A program made the translations under genes and the position numbers. The notes under the pieces were generated by a model. It searched no databases, was not told the origin of the DNA, and saw only the letters and a list, made by a program, of their open reading frames with translations. Of a stretch of DNA of 64,000 nt, positions 54,734 through 63,575 are shown piece by piece. Source of the DNA: Altererythrobacter sp. BO-6 (GTDB lineage: Bacteria > Pseudomonadota > Alphaproteobacteria > Sphingomonadales > Sphingomonadaceae); NCBI RefSeq assembly GCF_011047315.1, contig NZ_CP049259.1, positions 1,798,001 to 1,862,000 of the forward strand, written 5' to 3'. The first letter of the stretch is position 1. Every line of letters begins with the position of its first letter.

Positions 54734-55326
54734 TTGGCCTTCCCTTGGCTTACTGTTTTCGCCTCGGGCATCTCCAGCGGAACTGAATCATCGGGCTTGT
54801 GATCAAGCTCAGGTGGATGGGCTCCCGCATTTCGCTTGCCGCTCGCCTCGACGTTACCAACGATCGCCTGGCCGCCCCTTTCGACACGGATGTGCTCGAC
54901 TGTGACTTTCTGCTGACCCTTCCCGCGGTGCTTGTTGAGCGTTTCGAGCTGGCGGGCGTAGAGCGTCATCAGCTTGTGTGCGTGCTTCAGGGCCATGTCT
55001 CGACCCTCAAACGTCTGGTTTGGCAAGGCCGCTCGGCGCAGACATTCCATTGCCGCGAAATGCGTACCAACCATTTGCTGGGCGAGCATTCCCTCAGCTC
55101 CGTCGGACGGCTTGAGGCTGTTGTAATGCTCGATCGCGCGCGTGATCCGAACGTTGAGCTCCGCTTTGTCCATACCCTCGTGGCGCCAAAGGATATTCGC
55201 GAGCTCATTAATCCGATTATTGAGAATACTAAGCTCTTCAACCTTCAGGAACTCACGTGCCTGTTCATCTGTAACCAGGTTATGGGGAGGGGTTGGCGGG
55301 AGCTTTTCGGTTTCCTTCTTGGGCAT
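54730..55326 (-). CDS. Conserved protein of unknown function coupled to the HGG protein
   Basis: A 198-residue, mostly helical protein. It has a Pro-rich start, an Asp/Glu-rich helix LKVEELSILNNRINELANIL, then GRDMALKHAHKLMTLYARQ and the striking block KVTVEHIRVERGGQAIVGNV, which I recall as a conserved phrase in proteins next to HGG-motif genes. No catalytic motif is visible. It overlaps the HGG gene by 4 bases; together they form a conserved two-gene unit of unknown role, here with a recombinase and XRE regulator. Confidence 0.78.
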   Translation of the reverse strand: MPKKETEKLPPTPPHNLVTDEQAREFLKVEELSILNNRINELANILWRHEGMDKAELNVRITRAIEHYNSLKPSDGAEGMLAQQMVGTHFAAMECLRRAALPNQTFEGRDMALKHAHKLMTLYARQLETLNKHRGKGQQKVTVEHIRVERGGQAIVGNVEASGKRNAGAHPPELDHKPDDSVPLEMPEAKTVSQGKAK

Positions 55327-55628
55327 GCCATTCCGCCTTGCAGTCTCGACGTTGTCGCAAGGTATAGTGCAAAAAGAACGTAATTGCAGCAGGGCTTCTC
55401 GTCACAGACTTACTGTGTATGGGGTTGTATTTGAATTTCCCATTTTTATCCCCCCCACCCCTGGCTACTGGGCGCATCGCCTCAAGCCTGTGAGACAGGG
55501 AGGTAGTGCGTTGGGGAGGTGTTGGGCAAATGCCCGATAACGCGCACTCCTGTCCGCCCCAGCGAAAGGGCTTGCGCCGCGGCCATTAACCTTGTGCAAA
55601 AAGCACCGCGCCTATCTATGCTGACGCC
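55327..55628. other. Intergenic region before manC
   Basis: 302 bases with no credible gene. It includes an AT-rich part (55380-55450), a C-rich run, a small hairpin at 55487-55499 (CCTGT, GAG, ACAGG) and a second at 55524-55535 (GGGCA, AA, TGCCC). It should hold the manC promoter and that of the minus-strand unknown pair. I looked for a direct repeat matching the sequence at 53170-53260 (other end of the insert) and found none. Confidence 0.5.
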
Positions 55629-56663
55629 ATGAACAAGATCCACCCAGTTATCCTGTGCGGCGGGGGCGGCACGCGGCTCTGGCCAAAAAGTCGTGCCAGC
55701 CACCCCAAGCCGTTCCATCGGCTGGTCGGCGATGCCACGCTGTTCGAGCAGACACTCGATCGCCTGCAGGGCGAGCGCTTTGCCGCTCCGCTGATCGTCG
55801 CCGGCGAGGCGCATGTCGACCTGATCTGCGCCAGCATGCGGGAGAGCCCCTCGTGGGAGCTGGTGGTCGAACCGGCGGCAAGGAATACCGCGCCCGCCAT
55901 TGCCCTCGCCGCCGCGCGCCTCGATCCTAAGGCGGTGATGGTGGTCTGCCCCAGCGATCACCATATTGCCGACCTGCCCGAGTTCCACGCTGCTATCGCC
56001 CGCGCCGCCGAGCTCGCAGGATCGGGCTGGCTCGTCACGCTCGGCATCAACCCTACGGGTCCGGAAACCGGGTTTGGCTATATCGAGCGCGGCGCCGCGC
56101 TGGGCGAGGGGGCGTTCAAGGTCCAGCGCTTCGTCGAAAAGCCTGACCTGGCGACAGCAGAACGCTTCCTCGAGAGCGGCACCTTCAGCTGGAACAGCGG
56201 CATCTTCCTGTTCGAGGCCGGGGTGTTCCTCGAACAATTGGCGCTCCACCGACCGGCCATGGCGCAAGCGGCAAGGCGCAGCGTTGCCGAGGGCGGGCTG
56301 GAAGCGAACCTGTTCCATCCCGCCGCGTTTCCCTTCGCCGAGATCGAAGGCGAGTCGGTCGATTATGCCGTGATGGAGCATGCCGAGCGCGTGGCGGTGG
56401 TTCCGGTATCAATGGGCTGGTCGGACATCGGCAACTGGCAAGCGCTGCGCGATGCCCAGGTGGCCGATGCGAATGGAAATGCGTCACAAGGACAGGCCGA
56501 ACTGATCGACTGCGAGGGCGTGTTCGCTGTCAGCGATGGCCCGCGGATTTCGGCCATCGGCCTTGAGGATGTCATCATCGTGGTGGATGGCGATGAGGTG
56601 CTGGTCACCTCGGCGAAGCATGCGCAGAAGGTCGGCCAGCTCAAGGGAGCCAAAGGCCAATGA
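55629..56663 (+). CDS. manC: Mannose-1-phosphate guanylyltransferase
   Basis: A 344-residue nucleotidyltransferase that makes GDP-mannose. The signature VILCGGGGTRLWPKSRASHP is at residues 8-27, VVEPAARNTAPAIALAAARL and the FVEKPD substrate motif follow, and NSGIFLFEAGVFLEQL lies after them. It lacks the C-terminal isomerase domain of two-domain AlgA-type enzymes; instead a separate isomerase follows with a 4-base overlap. GC use returns to the high level of the chromosome here. Confidence 0.95.
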   Translation: MNKIHPVILCGGGGTRLWPKSRASHPKPFHRLVGDATLFEQTLDRLQGERFAAPLIVAGEAHVDLICASMRESPSWELVVEPAARNTAPAIALAAARLDPKAVMVVCPSDHHIADLPEFHAAIARAAELAGSGWLVTLGINPTGPETGFGYIERGAALGEGAFKVQRFVEKPDLATAERFLESGTFSWNSGIFLFEAGVFLEQLALHRPAMAQAARRSVAEGGLEANLFHPAAFPFAEIEGESVDYAVMEHAERVAVVPVSMGWSDIGNWQALRDAQVADANGNASQGQAELIDCEGVFAVSDGPRISAIGLEDVIIVVDGDEVLVTSAKHAQKVGQLKGAKGQ

Positions 56664-57454
56664 GCAGGCGGCTCGAGACCAAGACTCTGGAAAAGGTCTG
56701 GGGCCGCAAAGGCATTAGCGCGCCTTTCTCGAACGATCCCGAATTGCAGATCGGCGAGATCTGGTTCGAACCGCAAGCTCCGGTTGAAGACCTGCTGGTG
56801 AAGTATCTCTTCACGTCGGAAAAACTTTCCGTTCAGGTCCATCCCTGTGATGCCGATGCTCAAAGGATGGGGCTGGGCACGGTGGGCAAGGAAGAATGCT
56901 GGCTTATTCTGGACGCGGAACCGGGCGCGGCGGTGGCGCTTGGCCTAGACGATGAATACTCTGCCGAAGCAGTGCGAGCGGCTGCGATCGATGGCTCGAT
57001 CGAGGAGATGCTGGTCTGGCACGAGGCCAGACCGGGCGATTTCTTCCATGTCCCGCCCGGAACCATTCACGCGATTGGACCAGGTCTGACCCTGCTAGAG
57101 ATCCAGCAAAACACGGATATCACGTTCCGCCTGTTCGACTACGGCCGGCCCCGCGAACTCCATCTCGACCAGGCCATGGAATGCGCCGATTTCGCGCCCT
57201 ATCCCGCCCAGTACCGCAGCCACGTGCGCGGCGATGCGAGCGAGGTGTTGCTTGACGGAGCAGCCTTCACCGTGACCTTGCTCAAGGGACCACATGAGAT
57301 GGTCGGTCTCGAGGACGCGCTCGTCATCCCGCTGCGTGGCTATCTTGCGCTGGGTGATGAGCGGATCGACGCAGGGAGCTGTGCAATGCTTGCCAGCGGC
57401 GATCTGCTGACGACGAGTGAAGATGCCGAAGCGATCGTGGCGCAATCCGACTAG
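56660..57454 (+). CDS. manA: Class I mannose-6-phosphate isomerase
   Basis: A 264-residue cupin enzyme interconverting fructose-6-P and mannose-6-P. The zinc motif region KLSVQVHPCDADAQRMGLGT and later HVPPGTIHAIGPGLTLLEIQ are present. It is shorter than E. coli ManA (391), matching the short bacterial form. Overlap ATGA with manC shows they are expressed together to supply GDP-mannose for the EPS. The 106 bases after its stop show no terminator I can recognise. Confidence 0.94.
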   Translation: MSRRLETKTLEKVWGRKGISAPFSNDPELQIGEIWFEPQAPVEDLLVKYLFTSEKLSVQVHPCDADAQRMGLGTVGKEECWLILDAEPGAAVALGLDDEYSAEAVRAAAIDGSIEEMLVWHEARPGDFFHVPPGTIHAIGPGLTLLEIQQNTDITFRLFDYGRPRELHLDQAMECADFAPYPAQYRSHVRGDASEVLLDGAAFTVTLLKGPHEMVGLEDALVIPLRGYLALGDERIDAGSCAMLASGDLLTTSEDAEAIVAQSD

Positions 57455-57560
57455 CCGAAGTGCGACAAGCATCTGGCTGCCTCACCATCCCAGAGAAACG
57501 GATTGAGGCGTTTTCCGACCACAGCTCAGCATGCGGTTGGCGAGCAATGGATCGAAGGAA

Positions 57561-58781
57561 TCACCTGCTCGAAGGGGCAAACTCGATCTGTTCCAGGCTG
57601 AGATTGGCCGGGGGCTGGCTCTCGGGGCCGGTCCCGCTCAGCGTGAGGGTGACCAGGTTACAGCCTGTCGGCACGCTTATGGTCGAGCGATAGGTCGTCG
57701 CTTCGGAACGCGGTGGGATCGGCTGGTCCCAAATGCGCTTGGCCGGCTTGTCAGCGGCGGCAACGCAGTCTGCGCGCCAGGCGATGCGGACCCGCTCCGC
57801 CCTGCCGGAGAATTTCACGCGCTGTGTCAGTGTGTAGTCGCGGCCGCCCTGAACCGGGAAATCGCGCGACGCGAGCGATCCGCGGGCAAGCGGGTCGATT
57901 GAGACGTTCATCAGGCCTTCGTCATTGGTGCGCACACTGATGCCGCCACCATTGGCGAGCGACCAGGCGAGCCGCCCGAGCCGTTCGTCGGTCGTGATCT
58001 TGTTGGGTGCGGATGAGGCGAATGCCTTTGCGTCGAAATCGCCCCAGGTCGCCTCTGCTAGCTTCAGCGCATCCCCCGATCGTCCGTCAGCAGCCAGGCG
58101 ATACGCCAGTTGCGCGATCGCTGGTTGATACTGCTTGCCACTGAGCCAGCGGGCCACGGGCAGGGTCATCTCGAATGCATCGCCAGGCTCAGCATCAATC
58201 GCAGCCTTCGCCATGAAGGCCGGTGCCCACGGCGCATTGTTACGAAGGTAAGGCTGGGCTGCTTCCCTGACCTGGGGATATTTGACGGCTGAAACCAGGA
58301 TCGGCCGCAGAACTTCGCCGAGCTCAGGGGTAACCGAAAGCGCGGCATGATAATGCGCGAGGAACCCCTCGAAATCGTCGCGCTCTGCCGCCCGTTCCAG
58401 CAGCCAGACCTGCGCCAGGCTGTCCCGGCGCGAGACGCGATCCGACAGCTGCATCGCGCTTCTCGCGCGCGCTCGATCTCCACTCAGTTCGGCGTTCAGA
58501 CCGATAATGCGCAGCGAGGAGCGATTGAGCGGCGTCGCGATGAGCGAGCGCAGCGCCGTGCGCGTGTCCTCGGCATTGGCCTTGTAGATGCGATCCTTCT
58601 CGATCCGCCGATTGACCAGCTTGGCAAGGGCGGGCCCATCGCCCGGTCGCCACTCAAGCGCGGCTTCGGGGTCCGCCACGCGAAGCGTCGAGACGAGTGC
58701 AAATTCAAAGGCGGGCCAGGCGGCGGCCAGCGAAGCGACGGCGGCTACGGCGTATCTGACTGTTTGCTGGCTACCCGCCAT
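57561..58781 (-). CDS. Membrane-anchored protein of unknown function in the EPS locus
   Basis: A 406-residue protein with one N-terminal membrane anchor (about 8-30, YAVAAVASLAAAWPAFEFAL). The middle is helical and repeat-like, probably tetratricopeptide-type (SLRIIGLNAELSGDRARARS, ALKLAEATWGDF), and the last 120 residues look like a beta-sandwich, perhaps carbohydrate-binding (RDFPVQGGRDYTLTQRVKFS). Its ATG overlaps the stop of wzc by one base, so it is made with the export proteins. I do not recognise a named family; a role in polymer assembly is inferred from place only. Confidence 0.75.
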   Translation of the reverse strand: MAGSQQTVRYAVAAVASLAAAWPAFEFALVSTLRVADPEAALEWRPGDGPALAKLVNRRIEKDRIYKANAEDTRTALRSLIATPLNRSSLRIIGLNAELSGDRARARSAMQLSDRVSRRDSLAQVWLLERAAERDDFEGFLAHYHAALSVTPELGEVLRPILVSAVKYPQVREAAQPYLRNNAPWAPAFMAKAAIDAEPGDAFEMTLPVARWLSGKQYQPAIAQLAYRLAADGRSGDALKLAEATWGDFDAKAFASSAPNKITTDERLGRLAWSLANGGGISVRTNDEGLMNVSIDPLARGSLASRDFPVQGGRDYTLTQRVKFSGRAERVRIAWRADCVAAADKPAKRIWDQPIPPRSEATTYRSTISVPTGCNLVTLTLSGTGPESQPPANLSLEQIEFAPSSR

Positions 58782-61015
58782 TATGCGCGACCGGCCTCTT
58801 CGTAATCTTCGCCATAGCGCTGACCATAGCCATAGCCATAGCCATAGCCATAGCCATAACCGTAGCCCTTGGAGCCGCTATCGACCTTGGTCAGGATAAT
58901 GCCGAAGATATGGGCGTTGACCATCTGGATGCGCTTGATCGAGGCCCTGATCCCGCGTGCAGCCGGTCCGGCCGATTGGACGACGTAGACCACGCCTTCA
59001 ACAGCGCGGGCGATCAGCGGGGCATCGGTCATGCCCAGCACTGGCGGGCTGTCGATGACGATGTGATCGAACTGTTCCAGTCCCTCGCGCACGAACTGGT
59101 TGAGCCGGTCGCCGCTGAGCAGTTCTGCGGCGCTGGGCGGCACGGGGCCGGCGGCAATGATCGACAGGTTCTTGCGATCGGTTTCCTGCACCAGCCCAGC
59201 CCAGTCGCCATCGCCGGCGAGGTAATTGCTGAAGCCACGCTCGTTGCTGGCGTCGAAAAAGCCATGGATCGACGGCGAGCGCAGGTCAGCATCGACCAGC
59301 AACACGCGCCTGTCGGTCCGGCCCAGCACCGTGGCAAGCGCCATGGCGGTCGAGGACTTGCCCTCGCCAGGCCGGGTACTGGCGACCGCGATCGATTTCG
59401 GGAAGCCATGATTGGTGGAGAAAGCCAGGCTCGAACGGATCGAGAAATAGGCATCGTAATAGTTGGATTTGACGTCCTGCAATTCCTCGAGGACGTCGTC
59501 TTCCTCGACCATCGGCGTGATGCCAAGCAGCGGCAGCTTGAGCAGCGGCTCGACCTGCCCCGGTTCACGGATGCCTTCGTCGATCTGTTCGAGCGCGAAG
59601 GCAGTCGCGGCGGCAAGGCCAAGCCCGAGCATGAGCGCAATGGCCAGGTTGATCAGCAATCTGGGCGATGACGGTTTGTCAGGCGCAATCGCGGGCTCGA
59701 CAATGGCGATGTTGTTGACGCCGATGGTGCCGGCAACGCCGATCTCCTTGTAGCGCTGCAGCAGCGCATCATAGAGTTCGCGGTTGGTGTCCGCCTCGCG
59801 CTGGAAGATCGCGTACTGGATATTGGCCTGGTTCTGGGTGTCCAGCTCGCGCTTGAGCTCGTTGACCTGCTGCTCCAGCTGGCGCTCGCGCTGCAGGGCT
59901 TCGGTGTATTCGCGCGAGCGCGCCTGCGAGATGCGGGCGGTTTCGGCGGCAATCGCAGCTTCGATCGCGCTCAATTGCTGCTTGAGCTCGATGACCGCGG
60001 GATATTCCGGCGCAAACTGCACCTGCATCTTGGCATAATCCCCGGCCACGATCGCCCGTTCGCGCCTCAGGTTGGCTAGCGTATTGCTCGTCACAGCCTC
60101 GGAGGTGCTATCGCCGCGCGCACCGGCACGGGTTTCTGCAGCGATCCGGGCCGCCTTGGCCGCATTGAGTTCGCCAGCGAGCTGCTCCAGATTTGCCCCG
60201 GTCAGCGTCCGATTGGCGATCGCGCGCCCATTGGGGTCCCTGATCTGGTCAAGCGTTACGATGCCCGATTCCGACCCGTAAAGGACAACCTGCCGTTCCG
60301 ATTCCTCCAAGCGCTCGCGCAAGGTAGCCAGGCGCTCTTCGAGGAAAGCGCGGGCGTCTGCCGTGGAGGCGAACTGGCGCTCAACGCTGAGGTCGACAAA
60401 GGCCGACGCCCACTGGTTGGCGATGCGGGCGGAAAGGGCAGGGTCGCGGCTGGTATAATTGATGTTGACCAGCTTTGAGAGCCGGATCGGGGAAATCTCG
60501 ACCGTATCCAGCAGCTCTTTCACCACCAATCGACGGCGCTCTTGCTCAAGCTGGGCCTCGGTTTTCCCGGAGTCAGTTTCCTCGAGAATGTCCGGGTTGA
60601 TGCCATGCGCCTCGAAAAAGGCCGGGTCCTCATAGAGATTCAGTTCCGAAGCCACGCGTTCGGCCAATGGCCGCGCTTCGAGCAGCGCGTACTGGGTGGC
60701 GTAAAACTCCAGGTCCTGCCCCTGGACCTCGGCCTCGAGACCCTCGACATTGGTGATCTGCTTTTGCTGGCGGTCGATCTGCACCTGAGTCTTCGCCGTA
60801 TAGAGCGGCGCCATCAGCAGCGTGATCGCGACACCCAAAATGACGCAGGCGGCAACAATGCCGGCCATCAGCCAGCGCCAACGCAGCACCGTGAACCAGT
60901 ACTGGATGAGCACCGGCGGCAGATGGAAGCCTTCGTCACGGCCTTCAGGCTGGAAGTCCGGCATCGCTGGATCGCGGGTAAGTGAGGCGTTGTCGTTCAT
61001 GAAATTGGAGGCCAT
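58781..61015 (-). CDS. wzc: Wzc-type polysaccharide co-polymerase and tyrosine autokinase
   Basis: A 744-residue two-part protein. The Wzz domain has membrane spans at about 45-65 and 470-490 with a long coiled coil between them. The kinase has Walker A PGEGKSSTAMA with Lys553, Walker A-prime LLVDADLRSPS and Walker B IVIDSPP. The C-tail is remarkable: seven consecutive Gly-Tyr units, then QRYGEDYEEAGRA, giving nine tyrosines for autophosphorylation. It controls chain length and export together with Wza. Stop and start overlap with the following unknown gene. Confidence 0.95.
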   Translation of the reverse strand: MASNFMNDNASLTRDPAMPDFQPEGRDEGFHLPPVLIQYWFTVLRWRWLMAGIVAACVILGVAITLLMAPLYTAKTQVQIDRQQKQITNVEGLEAEVQGQDLEFYATQYALLEARPLAERVASELNLYEDPAFFEAHGINPDILEETDSGKTEAQLEQERRRLVVKELLDTVEISPIRLSKLVNINYTSRDPALSARIANQWASAFVDLSVERQFASTADARAFLEERLATLRERLEESERQVVLYGSESGIVTLDQIRDPNGRAIANRTLTGANLEQLAGELNAAKAARIAAETRAGARGDSTSEAVTSNTLANLRRERAIVAGDYAKMQVQFAPEYPAVIELKQQLSAIEAAIAAETARISQARSREYTEALQRERQLEQQVNELKRELDTQNQANIQYAIFQREADTNRELYDALLQRYKEIGVAGTIGVNNIAIVEPAIAPDKPSSPRLLINLAIALMLGLGLAAATAFALEQIDEGIREPGQVEPLLKLPLLGITPMVEEDDVLEELQDVKSNYYDAYFSIRSSLAFSTNHGFPKSIAVASTRPGEGKSSTAMALATVLGRTDRRVLLVDADLRSPSIHGFFDASNERGFSNYLAGDGDWAGLVQETDRKNLSIIAAGPVPPSAAELLSGDRLNQFVREGLEQFDHIVIDSPPVLGMTDAPLIARAVEGVVYVVQSAGPAARGIRASIKRIQMVNAHIFGIILTKVDSGSKGYGYGYGYGYGYGYGQRYGEDYEEAGRA
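58824..58865 (-). repeat. Hexanucleotide repeat coding the Gly-Tyr tail of Wzc
   Basis: Five exact CCATAG units and two variants (CCATAA, CCGTAG) in a row on the plus strand, coding seven Gly-Tyr pairs on the minus strand. Slippage by whole units would change the tyrosine number without breaking the frame. Confidence 0.9.
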
Positions 61016-61029
61016 TCGAATGTGCTAGC

Positions 61030-61761
61030 TTAATTGTTGCGGTCGAGCAGCAGGACGACAGGCGCCAGCAATGGGGTGGCGGCCAGGAAGTCCTTGAAAA
61101 TTCTGCGGCTGTTCGAATTGCCGACGACGACGACGTCGCTCGCGAAAATTTCGGGATCGGCGTAGCGCCCTTTCTCGATCGCACGGACATCGTAGAGCGC
61201 GGCGTAGTCCTGTCCCTCGACGGTCCGCAGGACCACAACTTCACCCTTCTTGGAGAATTCGGTCCAGCCTTCAGCCGACGCGATCGCGGTCATCAGCGTC
61301 ATGCGGCCAACAATCGGATAGACGCCAGCCTTCTTGACTTCGCCGCTTATGGTGACCGTCTGGCTGACGATTTCCTTGAGGTTCACTGTAACCTGTGGAT
61401 CATGGATATAGCGGCCGCGGAAGCGATCCGCCATCATCTCGCCAACTTCTCCCGGCGTCCTGCCGGCAACCTCGAGCGTGCCGATCAGCGGGAAGGTCAT
61501 GCGACCGCTGGCATCGACCTGGACCTCTTTCTTGGAGAGCTCCTCGCTGCCGAACACATCGATGGTCAGTATGTCGAACGGCCCGACGCGATAGGGGCGC
61601 TCGTTGGCGGCAAGGTCCGCCACGGTCGGTTCCGGCAGGGCGTCGCCCGCAACCACTTCGAGGCCCGGCGCGCCGCCAATATCCGGAGACGACGATGCGC
61701 AGCCCGCCAGCAGCAACGCGAGGCCAATGGAGTATGGGGCAATTGATTTTAGCCTAGGCAT
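61030..61761 (-). CDS. wza: Polysaccharide export lipoprotein (Wza-like)
   Basis: A 243-residue outer-membrane export protein. The lipobox LLLAGC with Cys21 marks a lipoprotein signal. Mature part: YRVGPFDILTIDVFGSEELS and FPLIGTLEVAGRTPGEV (the poly_export domain), then an SLBB-like repeat YPIVGRMTLMTAIASAEGW. It is shorter than E. coli Wza (379), as in many alphaproteobacteria. It precedes wzc by 14 bases and overlaps the end of the O-antigen-ligase-type gene by 8 bases. Confidence 0.93.
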   Translation of the reverse strand: MPRLKSIAPYSIGLALLLAGCASSSPDIGGAPGLEVVAGDALPEPTVADLAANERPYRVGPFDILTIDVFGSEELSKKEVQVDASGRMTFPLIGTLEVAGRTPGEVGEMMADRFRGRYIHDPQVTVNLKEIVSQTVTISGEVKKAGVYPIVGRMTLMTAIASAEGWTEFSKKGEVVVLRTVEGQDYAALYDVRAIEKGRYADPEIFASDVVVVGNSNSRRIFKDFLAATPLLAPVVLLLDRNN

Positions 61762-63172
61762 CCCGCTGATTGCTTTCCTTGACTTGTGATTGACTGAAAG
61801 GACTCCAGGCCCAGATCGCGGCTATCGCTAACAAAGCAGACAGGATTGGAGTTCGAAGCGGATAGTCGGTCACGCTGGCAAAAGCCAGCAGGAGAATCAC
61901 GATCACACCGGCACGGCGCAGATGGCCTGCAGCGCTTCGCGCCCCAAGCGCGGCTTTGGCTGCCACGACGAACATCACCGCAGCGACCAGCGCAAGGATT
62001 ACGCCTGGCAGGCCAGCTGTCAGAACGAGGTCGAGCCAGTCGTTGTGTGCTTGGTTGAAATACTGCTCCATCAACAGGCGCGATTCCTCATGGATCTGGT
62101 AGACTGGTACGAAAGAACCAATGCCCGAGCCCCACGGCAGGTAGCTAGGCAGGAAGTCAACTATGCTTTCCCAAGCCGGAATGCGCGGCTCATTCGCTAA
62201 TCCGTCGACCCGGTCGAAGGCCTTGTCGCGTGCCATGAAAACAGTCCCGGCGACCATCCCGGCGGCGATCAGTAACGCCACGGCGCCCTGGATCAGCCTG
62301 CCAATGGCGAAGGCGTCGCTCCGCTTTGCGCCGCTGAAGAACATGAAGGCGAGGGACATGAAGGAAATGGCACCGACGATCAGTCCCATCCGCGAACCGG
62401 TCACGAGGATCAGCGGGACGAGCGCGATCATGCCCGCCGCCGCGATCAGCCGAGTCGCGCGCGGATCGATCTTGAAGCGCCCGGCGCTCAGCGCAATCGC
62501 TGCCAGCATCGGAAACAGGCAGGCCAGCATCGCTGCCTGGTGGTTGCGGTTGGCAAAGAACCCGCTCGCGTCTCCGGCAAAGCGGTAGAAGCGGATGTCC
62601 GTGCCGCCCGCCTGGATAACCCCCACAAACCCGCTGAGCATGCACAACACGATCACAACTGCCAGCAGCCGCATCCGGTCTTCCTCGCCGAGCTGCGAGG
62701 CCAGCAGCAATGCAGCAAACGGCACACTCAGCGCATAGAGCGCGTTCCAAGTGCCTTCCGGATGCATCGAAAGCGGTCTCCAGATCCCCTCCAATCCGGC
62801 AAGCGTATCGATCTCGACCAGGATCTCGCGGCCCGGCAACGACTGCCATACACCCGGCGGCAGCGGAACCAGATGCGCGACCGTCAGCAATACAACAGCA
62901 CCGAACAACAGCCAGATCGGCCGATAAGTGGCGAAGTCTTCCTTGCGTATAGTGGCCAGTCCATAGCCCGCGGCGAGGACGGCAAGTGGGCGCAGCACGA
63001 TCAGTTTCGACACGTCAGCTCGCGAACTTCCGCCAGTAAGGAACAGCAATGCCAGGAACAGCGCCAGGACCGCCAGTTGCGGGCTCCAGCTGCTCACCGC
63101 GAAAAGGCTGTACCCGCCATGTTCTCGGCGGCTGCGCGAAGCATGTTTCCGATGGCTGCGCGACGACGACAT
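61754..63172 (-). CDS. O-antigen ligase/polymerase family membrane protein
   Basis: A 472-residue protein with about eleven to twelve spans after a basic N-terminus (SSSRSHRKHASRSRREH). The Wzy_C domain is seen in FFANRNHQAAMLACLFPMLA, VTGSRMGLIVGAI and the periplasmic loop FNQAHNDWLDLVLTAGLPGV, where the conserved His of NHxA and AHN are visible. It may be a second polymerase or a ligase; since a separate Wzy-like protein is encoded at 44757, one of the two may be specialised. It is first of the operon with wza, wzc and the unknown gene. Confidence 0.88.
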   Translation of the reverse strand: MSSSRSHRKHASRSRREHGGYSLFAVSSWSPQLAVLALFLALLFLTGGSSRADVSKLIVLRPLAVLAAGYGLATIRKEDFATYRPIWLLFGAVVLLTVAHLVPLPPGVWQSLPGREILVEIDTLAGLEGIWRPLSMHPEGTWNALYALSVPFAALLLASQLGEEDRMRLLAVVIVLCMLSGFVGVIQAGGTDIRFYRFAGDASGFFANRNHQAAMLACLFPMLAAIALSAGRFKIDPRATRLIAAAGMIALVPLILVTGSRMGLIVGAISFMSLAFMFFSGAKRSDAFAIGRLIQGAVALLIAAGMVAGTVFMARDKAFDRVDGLANEPRIPAWESIVDFLPSYLPWGSGIGSFVPVYQIHEESRLLMEQYFNQAHNDWLDLVLTAGLPGVILALVAAVMFVVAAKAALGARSAAGHLRRAGVIVILLLAFASVTDYPLRTPILSALLAIAAIWAWSPFSQSQVKESNQRDA

Positions 63173-63371
63173 TTTGCTTTCGGGGGCTCCGCAACTATTC
63201 GGATGAACTGGGCTGAAAACGACGCGGCTTCCTAAAGTAGCGCAGCGCGGTATTCCACCCCCAATTCGAGTTTCGCTGGAATTTCTTGGACTAGGTCATC
63301 GCGCACAATGAACCTTGCGTCGCCGTCACGCCTATCTTGCCCTTTAATCTTGCCAGATGTAGCGCAAGCGC

Positions 63372-63554
63372 ATGACGAATCTTCTGTCCAGGGCCATTGG
63401 CGTCACATTTCGTTGCTCGCGCGGGCGGCATGAGCGCAGCGATGCCAATATCCGCAAATTCGGCGACACCTACAAATCGACCTGCCGCTTTTGCGGCAAA
63501 CCGATGATCCGCGTCACCAAGCGCAGGTGGAAAATCATCGAAGACGATGAATAG
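63372..63554 (+). CDS. Small zinc-ribbon-like protein
   Basis: A 60-residue basic protein. It contains a CSRGRH segment and TCRFCGKPMIRVTKRRWKII, a Cys-x-x-Cys knuckle preceded by Cys/His, which suggests a zinc ribbon. I do not know a function. It stands alone between the divergent EPS operon and the convergent fabI gene; coding quality is good through its length. Confidence 0.7.
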   Translation: MTNLLSRAIGVTFRCSRGRHERSDANIRKFGDTYKSTCRFCGKPMIRVTKRRWKIIEDDE

Positions 63555-63575
63555 GCGATGCGGCCACTGCTCGCG

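Noticed and set aside
53170..55628. Search for attachment-site direct repeats at the ends of the recombinase insert
   Set aside because: No convincing repeat was seen by eye; a computed search over wider flanks would be needed. No tRNA gene is next to it.
58824..58865. Short repeats considered as a CRISPR array
   Set aside because: Units are six bases without spacers and lie in the reading frame of wzc.
61395..61757. Plus-strand frame opposite wza
   Set aside because: The minus strand has a lipobox and export domains; the plus frame is Arg/Ser/Pro-rich noise.
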